Source: Pseudonocardia hierapolitana (GTDB lineage Bacteria; Actinomycetota; Actinomycetes; Mycobacteriales; Pseudonocardiaceae). Taken from it: a stretch of 64,000 nt of DNA. Under the pieces are notes generated by a model. That model did no database searches. It was not told the origin of the DNA and saw only the letters and a list, made by a program, of their open reading frames with translations. The stretch's first letter is position 1. Every line of letters begins with the position of its first letter. Shown piece by piece: positions 51,217 to 59,804 of this stretch. The stretch lies in contig NZ_VIWU01000001.1 in assembly GCF_007994075.1 (NCBI RefSeq), forward strand, positions 6,572,001 to 6,636,000, given 5' to 3'. Made by a program: the position numbers and the translations under genes.

Positions 51217-51732
51217 ATGAGAGAGATACTTCCCGGGGCCCTTGTGGTCGCCCTGACCTCGATCATGATCTTCGGTGCAGCAGGGCCATCGGCGTACGCC
51301 GAAGAGGGCGGCCGCAAGGCGATCGAGTCGAGCGCGATGCAAGTCGTGTCCGCATCATCCGAGGGCCCCGATCTGAAGAGGGGTCAACCCATGGGAGGAC
51401 GTCTGGCGCTGCTGCCCACAGCGGTGCGAGAGTGCGGGATCATCACCTGCTCCGTCTACTACTCGAAGCAGGAGACCGTTGCGATGCAGAAGAAGGTGAG
51501 CGGTCTCAGTGGATCCCCTGCGCTGAACTTCTGCAAGTTGCTCAGCGAGACCCCTGTCGGCCCTTACTGCGCGGATGTCAACAGCTTCAGTCAGATGAAG
51601 GGCAACCTGGATGCAGCCGTGAAGAGAAAAGGGTGCATCGTTGCCCGCTACAGGCCGCTTCCGCCAAACATCGTCACAGGCAATCCGATTTCTTTTGGCA
51701 ACGTGGCAGGCAACCACAAGAACTGCAAATAG
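51217..51732 (+). CDS. Secreted hypothetical protein with six cysteines
   Basis: 171 residues, family not recognised. A Sec signal peptide is clear: MREILPGALVVALTSIMIFG with likely cleavage after PSAYA. The mature part has six cysteines (ECGIITC, NFC, YC, GC, NC), enough for three disulfides, and a basic Lys-rich C-terminal half. A GAGGTGAAAG ribosome site precedes the ATG. Lower G+C and more Lys/Asn codons than neighbours suggest acquisition. It could be a small exported toxin, inhibitor or colonisation factor; nothing in the sequence decides. Confidence 0.65.
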   Translation: MREILPGALVVALTSIMIFGAAGPSAYAEEGGRKAIESSAMQVVSASSEGPDLKRGQPMGGRLALLPTAVRECGIITCSVYYSKQETVAMQKKVSGLSGSPALNFCKLLSETPVGPYCADVNSFSQMKGNLDAAVKRKGCIVARYRPLPPNIVTGNPISFGNVAGNHKNCK

Positions 51733-51862
51733 GTTGCACAGATGCGGGCGTTGCGTAGCTGTGGCGCCGGTGTTGGCATCTGCACAGGGCGGTGCCGGCA
51801 ACTCGAGCCGAGACCGCGGCCCGTCGCGGGACTTCGGGGCCTCCGCCCACGTCCTGGTCGTC

Positions 51863-52690
51863 CTATCGCTCGTTCTCGGTTCTGGCGATCACGGCTCGGA
51901 ACCAGGCTGGGAGTGTGACCCGGCCGCCCGGCTCGATGAAGGGAGTCAGCGCCTCGTGCATCGCCTGGGCGACGGTGTGCGCGCCCGACCGGTGGATCGC
52001 GAGTTGCGTCGGACCTGCTCCGATGAGAGCCCGCACCGCGGTGTCGGTGTCGTCGAAGCGCACGCGGCAGTCGACCTCGTCGTCATCGTGAACAACCAGC
52101 CCGGTCGCTGCCAGGAGGTCGTCGAGTTCGCCCGGTTGGGAGAGGGCGAACATGCCGCTGTGCTTCATGCTCTCCAGCGCCTCGGGCGGGAACAGCGGGA
52201 ACAGGGGCTTGAACACCGCCGCGATGCCCGACTCCGGCACCCGTGCGGGGATGACCACGACCACGAGATCGCGCGATACCCGGCCGGCCTCGATCAGGGC
52301 GCGGATCTTGTCGTCGGCGAACTGGAAGGAGCTGAATCCGGTCGCCACATCGACTGCGTCATCGGGCCACGGCAGCGCCTCGAGATCGCCCGTTCGAAAG
52401 TCCCCGCCCGGCACCCGCTTTGCTGCGATGGCGACGAGCTGCTGTGCCGCGTCGATGCCTGCGACGCGCGCGCCGCGGTCAGCGGCCATTCGCGCGAAGC
52501 GCCCGGCGCCGCATCCGCAGTCCAGCACCTTCTTCCCCGGTCCGATCTCGGCCCGGCCGAGAACGTGTTCGTACACCGTCGTTCCCCAACCATCGGGCCC
52601 CTCCCAGGTCTCCGCCCAGTCCCGAGCGTGTGAGCCGAACAACGGCCCCCACCGAGCAGCGCTGCCGCTGGACGGTTGATTCTGAGCCAT
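51863..52690 (-). CDS. Class I SAM-dependent methyltransferase
   Basis: 275 residues. Motif I is KKVLDCGCGAGRFARMAADRGARVAGID, followed by GDLEALPWPDDAVDVATGFSSFQFADDK (Methyltransf_11 type). The N-terminus SHARDWAETWEGPDGWGTTVYEHVL is typical of UbiE-like proteins. ATG 52690 is preceded by GGAGGAGGGG. It lies 113 bases downstream of the FAD monooxygenase on the same strand and may be co-transcribed. Confidence 0.88.
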   Translation of the reverse strand: MAQNQPSSGSAARWGPLFGSHARDWAETWEGPDGWGTTVYEHVLGRAEIGPGKKVLDCGCGAGRFARMAADRGARVAGIDAAQQLVAIAAKRVPGGDFRTGDLEALPWPDDAVDVATGFSSFQFADDKIRALIEAGRVSRDLVVVVIPARVPESGIAAVFKPLFPLFPPEALESMKHSGMFALSQPGELDDLLAATGLVVHDDDEVDCRVRFDDTDTAVRALIGAGPTQLAIHRSGAHTVAQAMHEALTPFIEPGGRVTLPAWFRAVIARTENER

Positions 52691-52803
52691 GGCGACCCCT
52701 CCTCCGTGGTGCGCGGGTGAACACGTGAATGCCCGAGGCGGAACCGCTGTCCACCTGCCACGGCGCCGACGATCAGGAAGCAACTGTCACACCGTCGACC
52801 GAC

Positions 52804-54033
52804 CTACCCCGTCGTCTCCCGGAGGCGGCGCCGTAGGTGTTCGGCGACGTTCCCGTCGGAGAAGAACTCGGCCGGGGACATCACCCCTGCGTTGACCTGT
52901 GCGAAGGCGTCCATCGCGTCGGGGTTGCCGTGCACGGCCTCGAGGACCTGCGCCAGCTCGGGCGGTGGCGGCTCGAGCGATGCGAGCTGGGTGGTGAACT
53001 CGTACATCGGCAGGACGTGCTGGTCCCGGGTGGAGTGGTAGCGGGCCATCGCGTCATCGAAAGGACGCTCCCCGGACAACGCCTCGTGCAGTGCTGTGGC
53101 GCACAGCTCGGCGTCGCGGAAGGCGTCGGTGATCCCCTGAGCGGTGATGAAGTCCTTGTTGTAGCCGGCGTCGCCGACCAGCGCCCACCCCGGGCCGTAG
53201 GGCTTGCGGAAGAAGTTCGGCACGGCCGTCCCGACGAAACGGGCCTCGCGGCGGGCAGCCCGGATCCGCTCGGCGAAGGCCGGCACCAGGTTGAAGATCC
53301 GCAAGAAGTTGCCTTCGATGTCGGTCCTGTTGGCCTCGAACTCCGCGATCGGCCAGCCGCCGATGACGAGCGTCATGTCGTCGTTGGTGGGAATCACCCC
53401 GAACCCGCGCCCGTGGTCGGGTCGGAGGTGGACCTCGTACCGACCGTTCGTCGGCAGCCCGGTGTAGTAGGTGTAGTAGCTGCACTGCAGGCGGGGCCGG
53501 CAGTGGTACTGCTCGGGCCGGACGGCCTCGGCGATACGGGAGTACAGGCCGTCGGCGCCGACGACGACCCGGGAATGCTCGGTGACGGTCGCACCGGTGC
53601 GGCCGTGCCCGCGGACGCCGGTCACACAACCGTCGGAGTGGACGACCTCGGAGACGGTGAAGCCCTCCCGCACCTCGGCTCCGGCCTCGGCCGCGGCGTC
53701 CACGAGGATCTTGTCCAGCACCGTTCGCCGTGGGGCGTAGGCGACCGGCGTGTCGGGCGTCCCGGGGGCTCCGGAGATCGTGAACGGCCCGAGGTCGAAT
53801 GCATAGGTGTGGATCGGTGGGCACCCGGTCGCGGTCACCCGGTCGAGCAGGCTCCATCGCCGCAGCGCCGCCACGCCTGGTGGGTGGACGAGGTGCGTCG
53901 AGATGGTGTTGCTGGGGAACGTCGCCCGATCCACGACCAGGACCCGGTACCCCGCCCTGGCCAGGCACATCGCGGTCGGGGAACCCGCGCACCGGGCGCC
54001 CACCACGATGACGTCGTATCGGTTCTCGCTCAT
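52804..54033 (-). CDS. FAD-dependent aromatic-ring/geranylgeranyl-reductase-like monooxygenase
   Basis: 409 residues, p-hydroxybenzoate-hydroxylase fold. The GxGxxG region is the variant DVIVVGARCAGSPTAMCLARAGY. VVVGADGLYSRIAEAV contains the DG motif. WALVGDAGYNKDFITAQGITDAFRDAELCA holds the GD flavin motif in a form common to actinobacterial FAD-dependent hydroxylases. AGGAG lies right at the ATG. It sits 72 bases after the LuxR regulator and before a methyltransferase. It may hydroxylate or dehydrogenate an aromatic substrate. Confidence 0.87.
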   Translation of the reverse strand: MSENRYDVIVVGARCAGSPTAMCLARAGYRVLVVDRATFPSNTISTHLVHPPGVAALRRWSLLDRVTATGCPPIHTYAFDLGPFTISGAPGTPDTPVAYAPRRTVLDKILVDAAAEAGAEVREGFTVSEVVHSDGCVTGVRGHGRTGATVTEHSRVVVGADGLYSRIAEAVRPEQYHCRPRLQCSYYTYYTGLPTNGRYEVHLRPDHGRGFGVIPTNDDMTLVIGGWPIAEFEANRTDIEGNFLRIFNLVPAFAERIRAARREARFVGTAVPNFFRKPYGPGWALVGDAGYNKDFITAQGITDAFRDAELCATALHEALSGERPFDDAMARYHSTRDQHVLPMYEFTTQLASLEPPPPELAQVLEAVHGNPDAMDAFAQVNAGVMSPAEFFSDGNVAEHLRRRLRETTG

Positions 54034-54105
54034 CTCCTGCCCCCGGTCAGCAGATTGGGAGACCAGGATGTGGATGCAGGAGCGCGCCAGTATCGGGGAG
54101 ATCCC

Positions 54106-55815
54106 TCAGTTCCCGGCTGGTTTGTGCCGGGCGACATAGGCGGCCGCCTCGGCGCGGTTGCGCAGCCCGAGCTTGGCGAGCGTGTTGCCGACGTGGTGCT
54201 CGACCGTCTTGCGGGTGATGAACAGCCGCTCGCCGATCTCGACGTTGGACAGCCCGATGCCGATCAGCTGGAGGACCTCGGTCTCCCGTTTCGTCAGCGC
54301 GCCGACCCCCTTGGGGCCGGTCCGGACGGGCGCACCGAGCGACCGGAGCAGCGCTGCGGCGACGTCGGCGTGCCGGGCGGCGCCCTGCCGCTCGAAGGCC
54401 TCGAGCGCCGCCTTCGCCGCTGCGACGGCGACTTCGGGGGAGAGCCCCTCCATCGCCCGCGCCAGTTCCAGCCTGGTGGTCGCCAGCTCCATCGGTAGCT
54501 GTGCCCGTGCAAAGCCGTCCAATGCCGAGTGGAGGCAGCCGCGGGCGTCGCCCTGCCCGCTGGCCACGCACACGCGCCCCCTGGCCAGCGCGGCGGCCGC
54601 CGCGAGGTAGGGCCCGCGCTGCGCCTCGGCGAGACGGCCCAGACGGCGGGCGGCCCGCTCGGCGCTGTCGAGGTCGCCCTCGGCGAGATGGACGTCGACG
54701 AGCACCGCGAGCAGCGGGCCGAGTCTGGTCGTCTCCCCGACCCGGGGCACGGCGTCGTCCGAACCGGCGGTGCACCGCTCCAGCAGATCCCGGGCCAGCG
54801 CCGTCTCGCCGCAGGCCAGGTGCAGGGCAGCAAGTGTGCGGGCCGCGTCCGGATGGGTGTCGAGGCCTGCGAGGAGCTGGGCGGCCTCCTCCAGCCGCCC
54901 CTGCCGCAGGCGTAGGTCCGCCAGGCGGATCAACGCCGCAGCACGCGGCATACCGACGTCGAACAGCCGGGTGGACTCGACGAGCTGAACCTCCGCCTCC
55001 TCCCAGCGTCCGGCCGCGGTCAGGATGCCGCCGTAGTGGGCGCGGCAGAAGGCGCCGGCGACGTTGTGCCGCTGCACGAGCTTCGCCGCGCGGCGCATCC
55101 ACTGGTCGGCCCGCGGGACGTCGGTGACCAGCTCGCATGCCCAGAAGAACAAGCAGAAGATCGAATCGACGGTGGCGGTCTCGGCCACCTCGCCTGCGCA
55201 GACCGCCGCCAGCGCCTCGTCGATCATGCCGAGCCCCTGCTCGGCCCGACCGGTCATGAGGAACACCCCGCCGAGGCACACCAACGCCTCGAACTCGACG
55301 TCGGGGTCGCCGAGCCTGCGCCCGATCGCGATCGCGTCGCGCAGCAGGTTCTCCCGCGCCAGTGCGTCCGGTTCCGCGAAAGATTCGTATATCAGCGCCC
55401 AGCCGTGCTCGGAGCTGTCCTCGCCGACCTCGGCCAGGATGCGGCGGAATCGCCCGAGCCACCCGCTCTGCACGGCCCAGTCGCCGAGCACGTTCCCGAC
55501 GATCCACGCCACGGTGCGTGCCGCGCGGCCGGCGGCGATGACCTGGCGCTCGCGTCGGTAGGCGACGTACGCCCGCTCGTAGCAGCCGGCGGCGGCGGCA
55601 TACTCCCGCTCCAGGTACAGCGCCTCACCCAGGGCTTCGAGGGTCGTGCCCGATGCGCCGTCGGCGGCGGCCTGCTCGACCACCCGGCGCGCCTTCGCCG
55701 CGTCGCCCGCTCGCAGAGCCGCAACAGCTTGCTCGATCAGGGGCGAGCCTACCCCCCAGATGATGACACTCCCGGCTGCGGAACGCGCGCGATTCGGCGT
55801 ACGGGCCGTCGGCAC
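54106..55815 (-). CDS. LuxR-family regulator with tetratricopeptide-like domain
   Basis: About 569 residues with the start used here. Several Ala/Leu/Arg-rich helical repeats of the TPR type fill most of the protein (EALGEALYLEREYAAAAGCYERAYVAYRR, LGGVFLMTGRAEQGLGMIDEALAA). The C-terminal LuxR HTH follows: LTKRETEVLQLIGIGLSNVEIGERLFITRKTVEHHVGNTLAKLGLRNRAEAAAYV. The frame continues up to ATG 55938, but that extension runs through two palindromic operators, so I prefer the in-frame GTG 55815. The true start is uncertain. It is probably the first gene of a unit with the FAD monooxygenase. Confidence 0.82.
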   Translation of the reverse strand: MPTARTPNRARSAAGSVIIWGVGSPLIEQAVAALRAGDAAKARRVVEQAAADGASGTTLEALGEALYLEREYAAAAGCYERAYVAYRRERQVIAAGRAARTVAWIVGNVLGDWAVQSGWLGRFRRILAEVGEDSSEHGWALIYESFAEPDALARENLLRDAIAIGRRLGDPDVEFEALVCLGGVFLMTGRAEQGLGMIDEALAAVCAGEVAETATVDSIFCLFFWACELVTDVPRADQWMRRAAKLVQRHNVAGAFCRAHYGGILTAAGRWEEAEVQLVESTRLFDVGMPRAAALIRLADLRLRQGRLEEAAQLLAGLDTHPDAARTLAALHLACGETALARDLLERCTAGSDDAVPRVGETTRLGPLLAVLVDVHLAEGDLDSAERAARRLGRLAEAQRGPYLAAAAALARGRVCVASGQGDARGCLHSALDGFARAQLPMELATTRLELARAMEGLSPEVAVAAAKAALEAFERQGAARHADVAAALLRSLGAPVRTGPKGVGALTKRETEVLQLIGIGLSNVEIGERLFITRKTVEHHVGNTLAKLGLRNRAEAAAYVARHKPAGN

Positions 55816-55877
55816 CTCGTCGTGCGCGTCGCCATCCACCGGCGACGGCCCCACGGGGCGGTGACCGACGTCACTTC

Positions 55878-55893
55878 GCTTCGAATTCGAAGC
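55878..55893. promoter_or_regulatory. Perfect 16-base palindrome, operator 1
   Basis: GCTTCGAATTCGAAGC is a perfect dyad 84 bases before the oxidoreductase start. With its twin at 55915 (centres 37 bases apart) it has the look of a tandem operator for a dimeric repressor. Confidence 0.75.
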
Positions 55894-55914
55894 AGCGGTA
55901 GCGTGGCCGTAGTT

Positions 55915-55930
55915 GCTTCGAGTTCGAAGC
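55915..55930. promoter_or_regulatory. Near-perfect 16-base palindrome, operator 2
   Basis: GCTTCGAGTTCGAAGC differs from operator 1 at one central base. A weaker third dyad, CACTTCGAGTG (55936-55946), follows before the ribosome site of the MDR oxidoreductase. Confidence 0.75.
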
Positions 55931-55961
55931 AGATCCACTTCGAGTGAAGGCGAGAAAGTCG

Positions 55962-56906
55962 ATGAAGGCAGTGCGTTTCCACGAGTACGGCGACCCCGCT
56001 GTCCTGCGTTACGAGGACGTGGAGCAGCCGGTCCCCGGAGCCGGTGAGGTCCGGATCCGGGTCGCCGCGACGTCGTTCAACTCCGTCGACGGCAACATTC
56101 GCGGGGGCTTCATGCGCGGCCCGATCCCGGTGGTGTTGCCCCACACTCCCGGCCTCGACGTGGCCGGCACGGTCGACGCGTTGGGCGAGGGCGTGGACGG
56201 CGTCGAGGTCGGGGACGAAGTCGTCGGCTTCCTGCCGATGGACGGCAACGGCGCCGCCGCGGAGTACGTCCTCGCGCCGGCCGCGGTCCTGACGCCGGCA
56301 CCCAAGAGCGTCCCGCTGCCCGACGCCGCCGCGCTGCCGGTGGTGGGCCTCACCGCCTGGCAGGCGCTGTTCGACCACGGCAAGCTGCAGGCCGGGCAAC
56401 GCGTGCTGATCAACGGCGCTGGCGGAGCGGTCGGCGGCTACGCCGTGCAGCTGGCCAAGGGGGCCGAGGCGCACGTGATCGCCACGGCCAGCCCGCGCAG
56501 CAGCGCGGCGGTCGAGTCCGCCGGCGCCGATGAGATCATCGACCACACCACCACCGGGGTGACCGCGGCGGTGGCCGAGCCGGTCGACGTGGTGCTCAAC
56601 CTCGCGCCGATCGACCCGGCCGAGCTCGCCGCGCTGGCCGGCCTGGTCCGCCCGGGCGGTGTCGTGGTGAACACGACGGTGTGGATGCCCGCGCCCACCG
56701 ACGAGGAGCGCGGCGTGCGCGGGATCGACGTCTTCGTCCGCAACGATGCCGAACAGCTGTCCCGGCTGGTGGCGCTGATCGACCGCGGCGAGCTGCGCGT
56801 CGACGTCGCCCAGCGGGTACCGCTGGCCGAGCTGCCGGCCATCCACGCCCAGGCCGCCGCAGGCACGCTGGCCGGCAAGGTCGTCGTCCTCCCGCCCACC
56901 GCCTGA
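55962..56906 (+). CDS. Zinc-independent MDR oxidoreductase, quinone oxidoreductase-like
   Basis: 314 residues. It has a GroES-like start (MKAVRFHEYGDPAVLRYEDVEQPVPGAGEVRIRVAATSFNSVD), PGLDVAGTVDALGEGV, and cofactor motif VLINGAGGAVGGYAVQLAKG (the AxxGxxG type). No structural zinc cysteines are visible, so it belongs with NADPH:quinone reductases rather than zinc alcohol dehydrogenases. ATG 55962 is preferred over GTG 55944. Two TTCGAA palindromes lie in the promoter, so it is probably repressed and induced by an electrophile or quinone; no TetR or MarR gene is adjacent. Confidence 0.9.
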   Translation: MKAVRFHEYGDPAVLRYEDVEQPVPGAGEVRIRVAATSFNSVDGNIRGGFMRGPIPVVLPHTPGLDVAGTVDALGEGVDGVEVGDEVVGFLPMDGNGAAAEYVLAPAAVLTPAPKSVPLPDAAALPVVGLTAWQALFDHGKLQAGQRVLINGAGGAVGGYAVQLAKGAEAHVIATASPRSSAAVESAGADEIIDHTTTGVTAAVAEPVDVVLNLAPIDPAELAALAGLVRPGGVVVNTTVWMPAPTDEERGVRGIDVFVRNDAEQLSRLVALIDRGELRVDVAQRVPLAELPAIHAQAAAGTLAGKVVVLPPTA

Positions 56907-57103
56907 CACCCAGCCGGCCCCGAAAGATCCGATCGCGTCGCTCGTGCGCTCGTGACCTGGCCTACGGTGGCGTGATCGCCGGCTTCGACTCCTACGAGGA
57001 CGCTGTTGCTGCGGCCTCCGACGGCCGGTCCGCGGAACGCCGCACCGCCCGGCACCGGCTGGACGCGATGACGGGTCCCGCTGATCCGCAGTATCGGTTC
57101 CCT

Positions 57104-57123
57104 ATGGCTGTCGCGACAGCCAT
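57104..57123. promoter_or_regulatory. Perfect 20-base palindrome without loop
   Basis: ATGGCTGTCGCGACAGCCAT lies in the 293-base gap between the MDR oxidoreductase and the GntR gene, both of which end here. With no loop it would make a poor hairpin, so a protein site is more likely. The gap has no other supported feature. Confidence 0.5.
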
Positions 57124-57199
57124 GGACGACCGACACCCGCGATCTTCACGCTCATGATCCGCGGTGGCGGGGTGCTCCCGGTCGTGGGCAGCGACGGCG

Positions 57200-57874
57200 T
57201 CAGGTCTCGGGAGCACCGATGGCCCGCAGGTGCTCGATCGTGGCCTTCTTGCCCCGCTCGATGTGGTTGAGCATCGCCGATCCCGCTGCGTCGGCCTCGC
57301 GCGCGAGCAGCGCCTCGGTGACCGCCGAGTGGTCGAGCACCGAGCGGTGGCGGCGGTGGATGAACCAGATCGCCTGGTACGGCACGCCCGTCCAGAGCCG
57401 GTCGATGAAGTCGTCGAGGAACCCGGAGTGGGCGGCCTCGTACACGGCCCGGTGCCACAGCGCGTTGAGGTCGACGATCACCCCCTGCCCGCCGTCCTCC
57501 TTCTCGGCGGCGGCGCGGAACTCCTCGTGCAGCCCGCGGATCTCCTCGAGCTCCCGCTCGGACGCCCGCTGCGCCGCGAGGCGGGTCGCCAGCGGCTCGA
57601 GCGTCTCGCGGAGCAGGTAGATCTCCTCGGCGCGGGGGATCGAGTAACGGGTGACGACGTGTCCGTGGTGGGGGCGGTACTCGACGAGACCGTGCGCCTG
57701 GAGCATCCGCAGCGCTTCGCGGATGGGCGTCAGGCTCATCTGCATCTCGTCCGAGAGGCTCTGCAGGGTCAGCTTCGCGCCGCCGGGGAGCTGCCCGCGT
57801 TCGATCTGCCGCCGGATCACGGTGAAGGCCTCTTCGGCCTTGGTCGTCGTCCCGCGATCCCGCTTGCCCGGCAT
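57200..57874 (-). CDS. GntR-family (FCD subfamily) transcriptional regulator
   Basis: 224 residues. HTH: KAEEAFTVIRRQIERGQLPGGAKLTLQSLSDEMQMSLTPIREALRMLQAHGLVEYRPHHGHVV. FCD domain: YLLRETLEPLATRLAAQRA, DLNALWHRAVYEAAHSGFL. AGGAAGGGG precedes the ATG. It is the last gene of the minus-strand alcohol/aldehyde catabolic cluster, 27 bases after the hydroxyacid dehydrogenase, and probably regulates that cluster. Confidence 0.92.
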   Translation of the reverse strand: MPGKRDRGTTTKAEEAFTVIRRQIERGQLPGGAKLTLQSLSDEMQMSLTPIREALRMLQAHGLVEYRPHHGHVVTRYSIPRAEEIYLLRETLEPLATRLAAQRASERELEEIRGLHEEFRAAAEKEDGGQGVIVDLNALWHRAVYEAAHSGFLDDFIDRLWTGVPYQAIWFIHRRHRSVLDHSAVTEALLAREADAAGSAMLNHIERGKKATIEHLRAIGAPET

Positions 57875-57901
57875 CGAGCCCCTTCCTGGTCGGTCCCCGC
57901 G

Positions 57902-58870
57902 TCAGGTGGACGGTACCGATATCGGTGTCGGCGCATCCTTCCCGAGGAGCGTGGCGACGACGTTCTCCACCGCCAGCTCGGCCATGCGGGTCCGCGTCTC
58001 GACCGTGGCCGACCCGAGGTGCGGGGCCAGCACGGCGTTGGGGAGCCCGCGCAGGGCGTCGTGCACCTCGGGTTCGTTCTCGTAGACGTCGAGGGCGGCG
58101 CCCGCGATCTCACCGTCGGCGAGGGCCGCGGCGAGCGCGGCCTCGTCGACGATCGGCCCACGGGCGGTGTTGACCAGGTAGGCGCTGCTCCTCATCGACC
58201 GCAGCGCGTCGGCGTCGATGAGGTGGCGGGTCTGCACCGTGAGCGGGCAGTGCAGTGACACGACGTCCGACGTGGCCAGCAGCTCGTCCAGGGGGAGCGG
58301 GCGGGAACCGCCCGCCTCGACGGGCCGCCGGGAGTGGTGCACGACGTCCATCCCGAACGCCGCGGCGCGCGCCGCAACGGCCTGGCCGATGTGCCCCATC
58401 CCGATGATGCCCAGCTGCTTGCCCTGCAGCCCGGACCCGAGCATGAACGAGATGTCCCACGACCACCCCGCCCCGGAGCGCACGAGCCGGTCGCCCTCGG
58501 ACACCCGCCGCGTGACGTCCAGGAGCAGCGCCATGGTGAGGTCGGCCGTGGCGTCGACCAGCACGCCGGGTGTGTTGGTCGCGATCGCCCCGCGGGCGGT
58601 GATCGCGCGCACGTCGAGGTTGTCGTAGCCCACGGCCGTGTTCGCGACGATCCGCAGGTCCGGACCCGCCGCGTCGAGGACGTCGTCGTCGATCGTGTCG
58701 TTGAGCATGCTGATGATCGCGCTCGCGCCGTCGACGGCCTGGTGCAGCTCGGCGACGGACAGCGGCCGGTCGTGCGGGGAGACCCACACCGGACCGACGG
58801 AGTACAGCGGCTCGAGTGCGGCGGGCGGAAGCGCGCGGGTCACGACGATGCGCGGGGAGTCGGGGCTCAT
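57902..58870 (-). CDS. D-2-hydroxyacid dehydrogenase (glyoxylate/hydroxypyruvate reductase-like)
   Basis: 322 residues. NAD motif QLGIIGMGHIGQAVAARAAAFG. Catalytic Arg in YLVNTARGPIVDE, Glu in YENEPEV and His in APHLGSATVETR. The SRRP after the third strand of the Rossmann fold hints at NADPH preference. It reduces 2-oxo acids or oxidises D-2-hydroxyacids. The start overlaps the CitE-like stop by 4 bases (ATGA), so the two are coupled. Confidence 0.9.
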   Translation of the reverse strand: MSPDSPRIVVTRALPPAALEPLYSVGPVWVSPHDRPLSVAELHQAVDGASAIISMLNDTIDDDVLDAAGPDLRIVANTAVGYDNLDVRAITARGAIATNTPGVLVDATADLTMALLLDVTRRVSEGDRLVRSGAGWSWDISFMLGSGLQGKQLGIIGMGHIGQAVAARAAAFGMDVVHHSRRPVEAGGSRPLPLDELLATSDVVSLHCPLTVQTRHLIDADALRSMRSSAYLVNTARGPIVDEAALAAALADGEIAGAALDVYENEPEVHDALRGLPNAVLAPHLGSATVETRTRMAELAVENVVATLLGKDAPTPISVPST

Positions 58871-59802
58871 GCGGAGGGCTTCCTCGGGCTCTGCTCGTGG
58901 CCGTGCTGCGAGTCGTCGTCCTCGGTGAGGAGGGCCCGGGCACGGTGGGCGATCGGGTAGTCGACGAACGTACCGTCGTCGAGGCGGATGGAGGAGACAC
59001 CGGCCGCTTCCGCCGTGCGGAAGGCCTCGTCGACGCGCCGCGCCCACCGCAGCTCGTCGGCGGTCGGGGCGAACGCCGAGGCGACGACGGGGACCTGGCG
59101 GGGGTGGAGCACCTGCTTGCCCCCGAACCCCAGGCGCCTCGCCTTCGCCGCGGACCGCGCGAGGCCATCGGCGTCGTCGAGGTCGAGGTGGGGCCCGTCG
59201 ATCGGCTGCGGCTTCGCGGCGGCCGCCGCGGCCAGCACCAGCTGGCAGCGCGCGACGAACAGCTCCTCGCAGTCGGCGGTGGGGGTGACACCGAGCTCCC
59301 GGGAGAGGTCGGCCGGGCCGAAGGCGAGGGTGTGCACCCGCTCGTCGGCGGCGGCGATCTCGCGCGCCTCCGCGATCCCGGCCGCGGTCTCGACCAGCGG
59401 GATGATCCCCGTGCGGCCCGGTTCCAGGCCCGCCCGGCGTTCGGCCTTCCCGAGGAGGGCGGCCGCCGCGCGGACGGCGTCCGGGCTGGAGCTCATCGGG
59501 ACGATCACCAGGTGGACGCGGTCGAGCACCGGCTCGAGCGCGTCGACGTCCGCCTCGGCGAGGCCGGTGTCGACGGCGTTGATCCGCACCGTGACGACCG
59601 GCCCGCTCGGCGGCAGGGCGCCGAGCGATTGGGCGACCGCGTGTCGGGCCGCGTCCTTGCGCGACAGGGCGACCGCGTCCTCGAGGTCGATCGCGATCCC
59701 GTCGGCGCCCGCCGCGGCGGCCTTGGGGATGCGGTCCGGGCGGTCGCCGGGCACGAAGAGCAGGGTGCGCAGCCGCAGGTGTGCGGGATTCCTCGCTCCC
59801 AT
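58867..59802 (-). CDS. HpcH/HpaI aldolase / citrate lyase beta-like (CitE) protein
   Basis: 311 residues. LRTLLFVPGDRPDRIPKAAAAGADGIAIDLEDAVA is the classic CitE/malyl-CoA lyase start with metal-binding acids. VRINAVDTGL, IPLVETAAGIAEA and LAFGPADLSRELG follow, then GGKQVLHPRQVPVV. The family cleaves beta-hydroxyacyl-CoA (malyl-, citramalyl-CoA) or free acids. I chose ATG 59802; it lies 2 bases after the ALDH stop. No CoA transferase or ligase is visible in the cluster, so a CoA substrate would have to be made elsewhere. Confidence 0.9.
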   Translation of the reverse strand: MGARNPAHLRLRTLLFVPGDRPDRIPKAAAAGADGIAIDLEDAVALSRKDAARHAVAQSLGALPPSGPVVTVRINAVDTGLAEADVDALEPVLDRVHLVIVPMSSSPDAVRAAAALLGKAERRAGLEPGRTGIIPLVETAAGIAEAREIAAADERVHTLAFGPADLSRELGVTPTADCEELFVARCQLVLAAAAAAKPQPIDGPHLDLDDADGLARSAAKARRLGFGGKQVLHPRQVPVVASAFAPTADELRWARRVDEAFRTAEAAGVSSIRLDDGTFVDYPIAHRARALLTEDDDSQHGHEQSPRKPSA

Positions 59803-59804
59803 CG

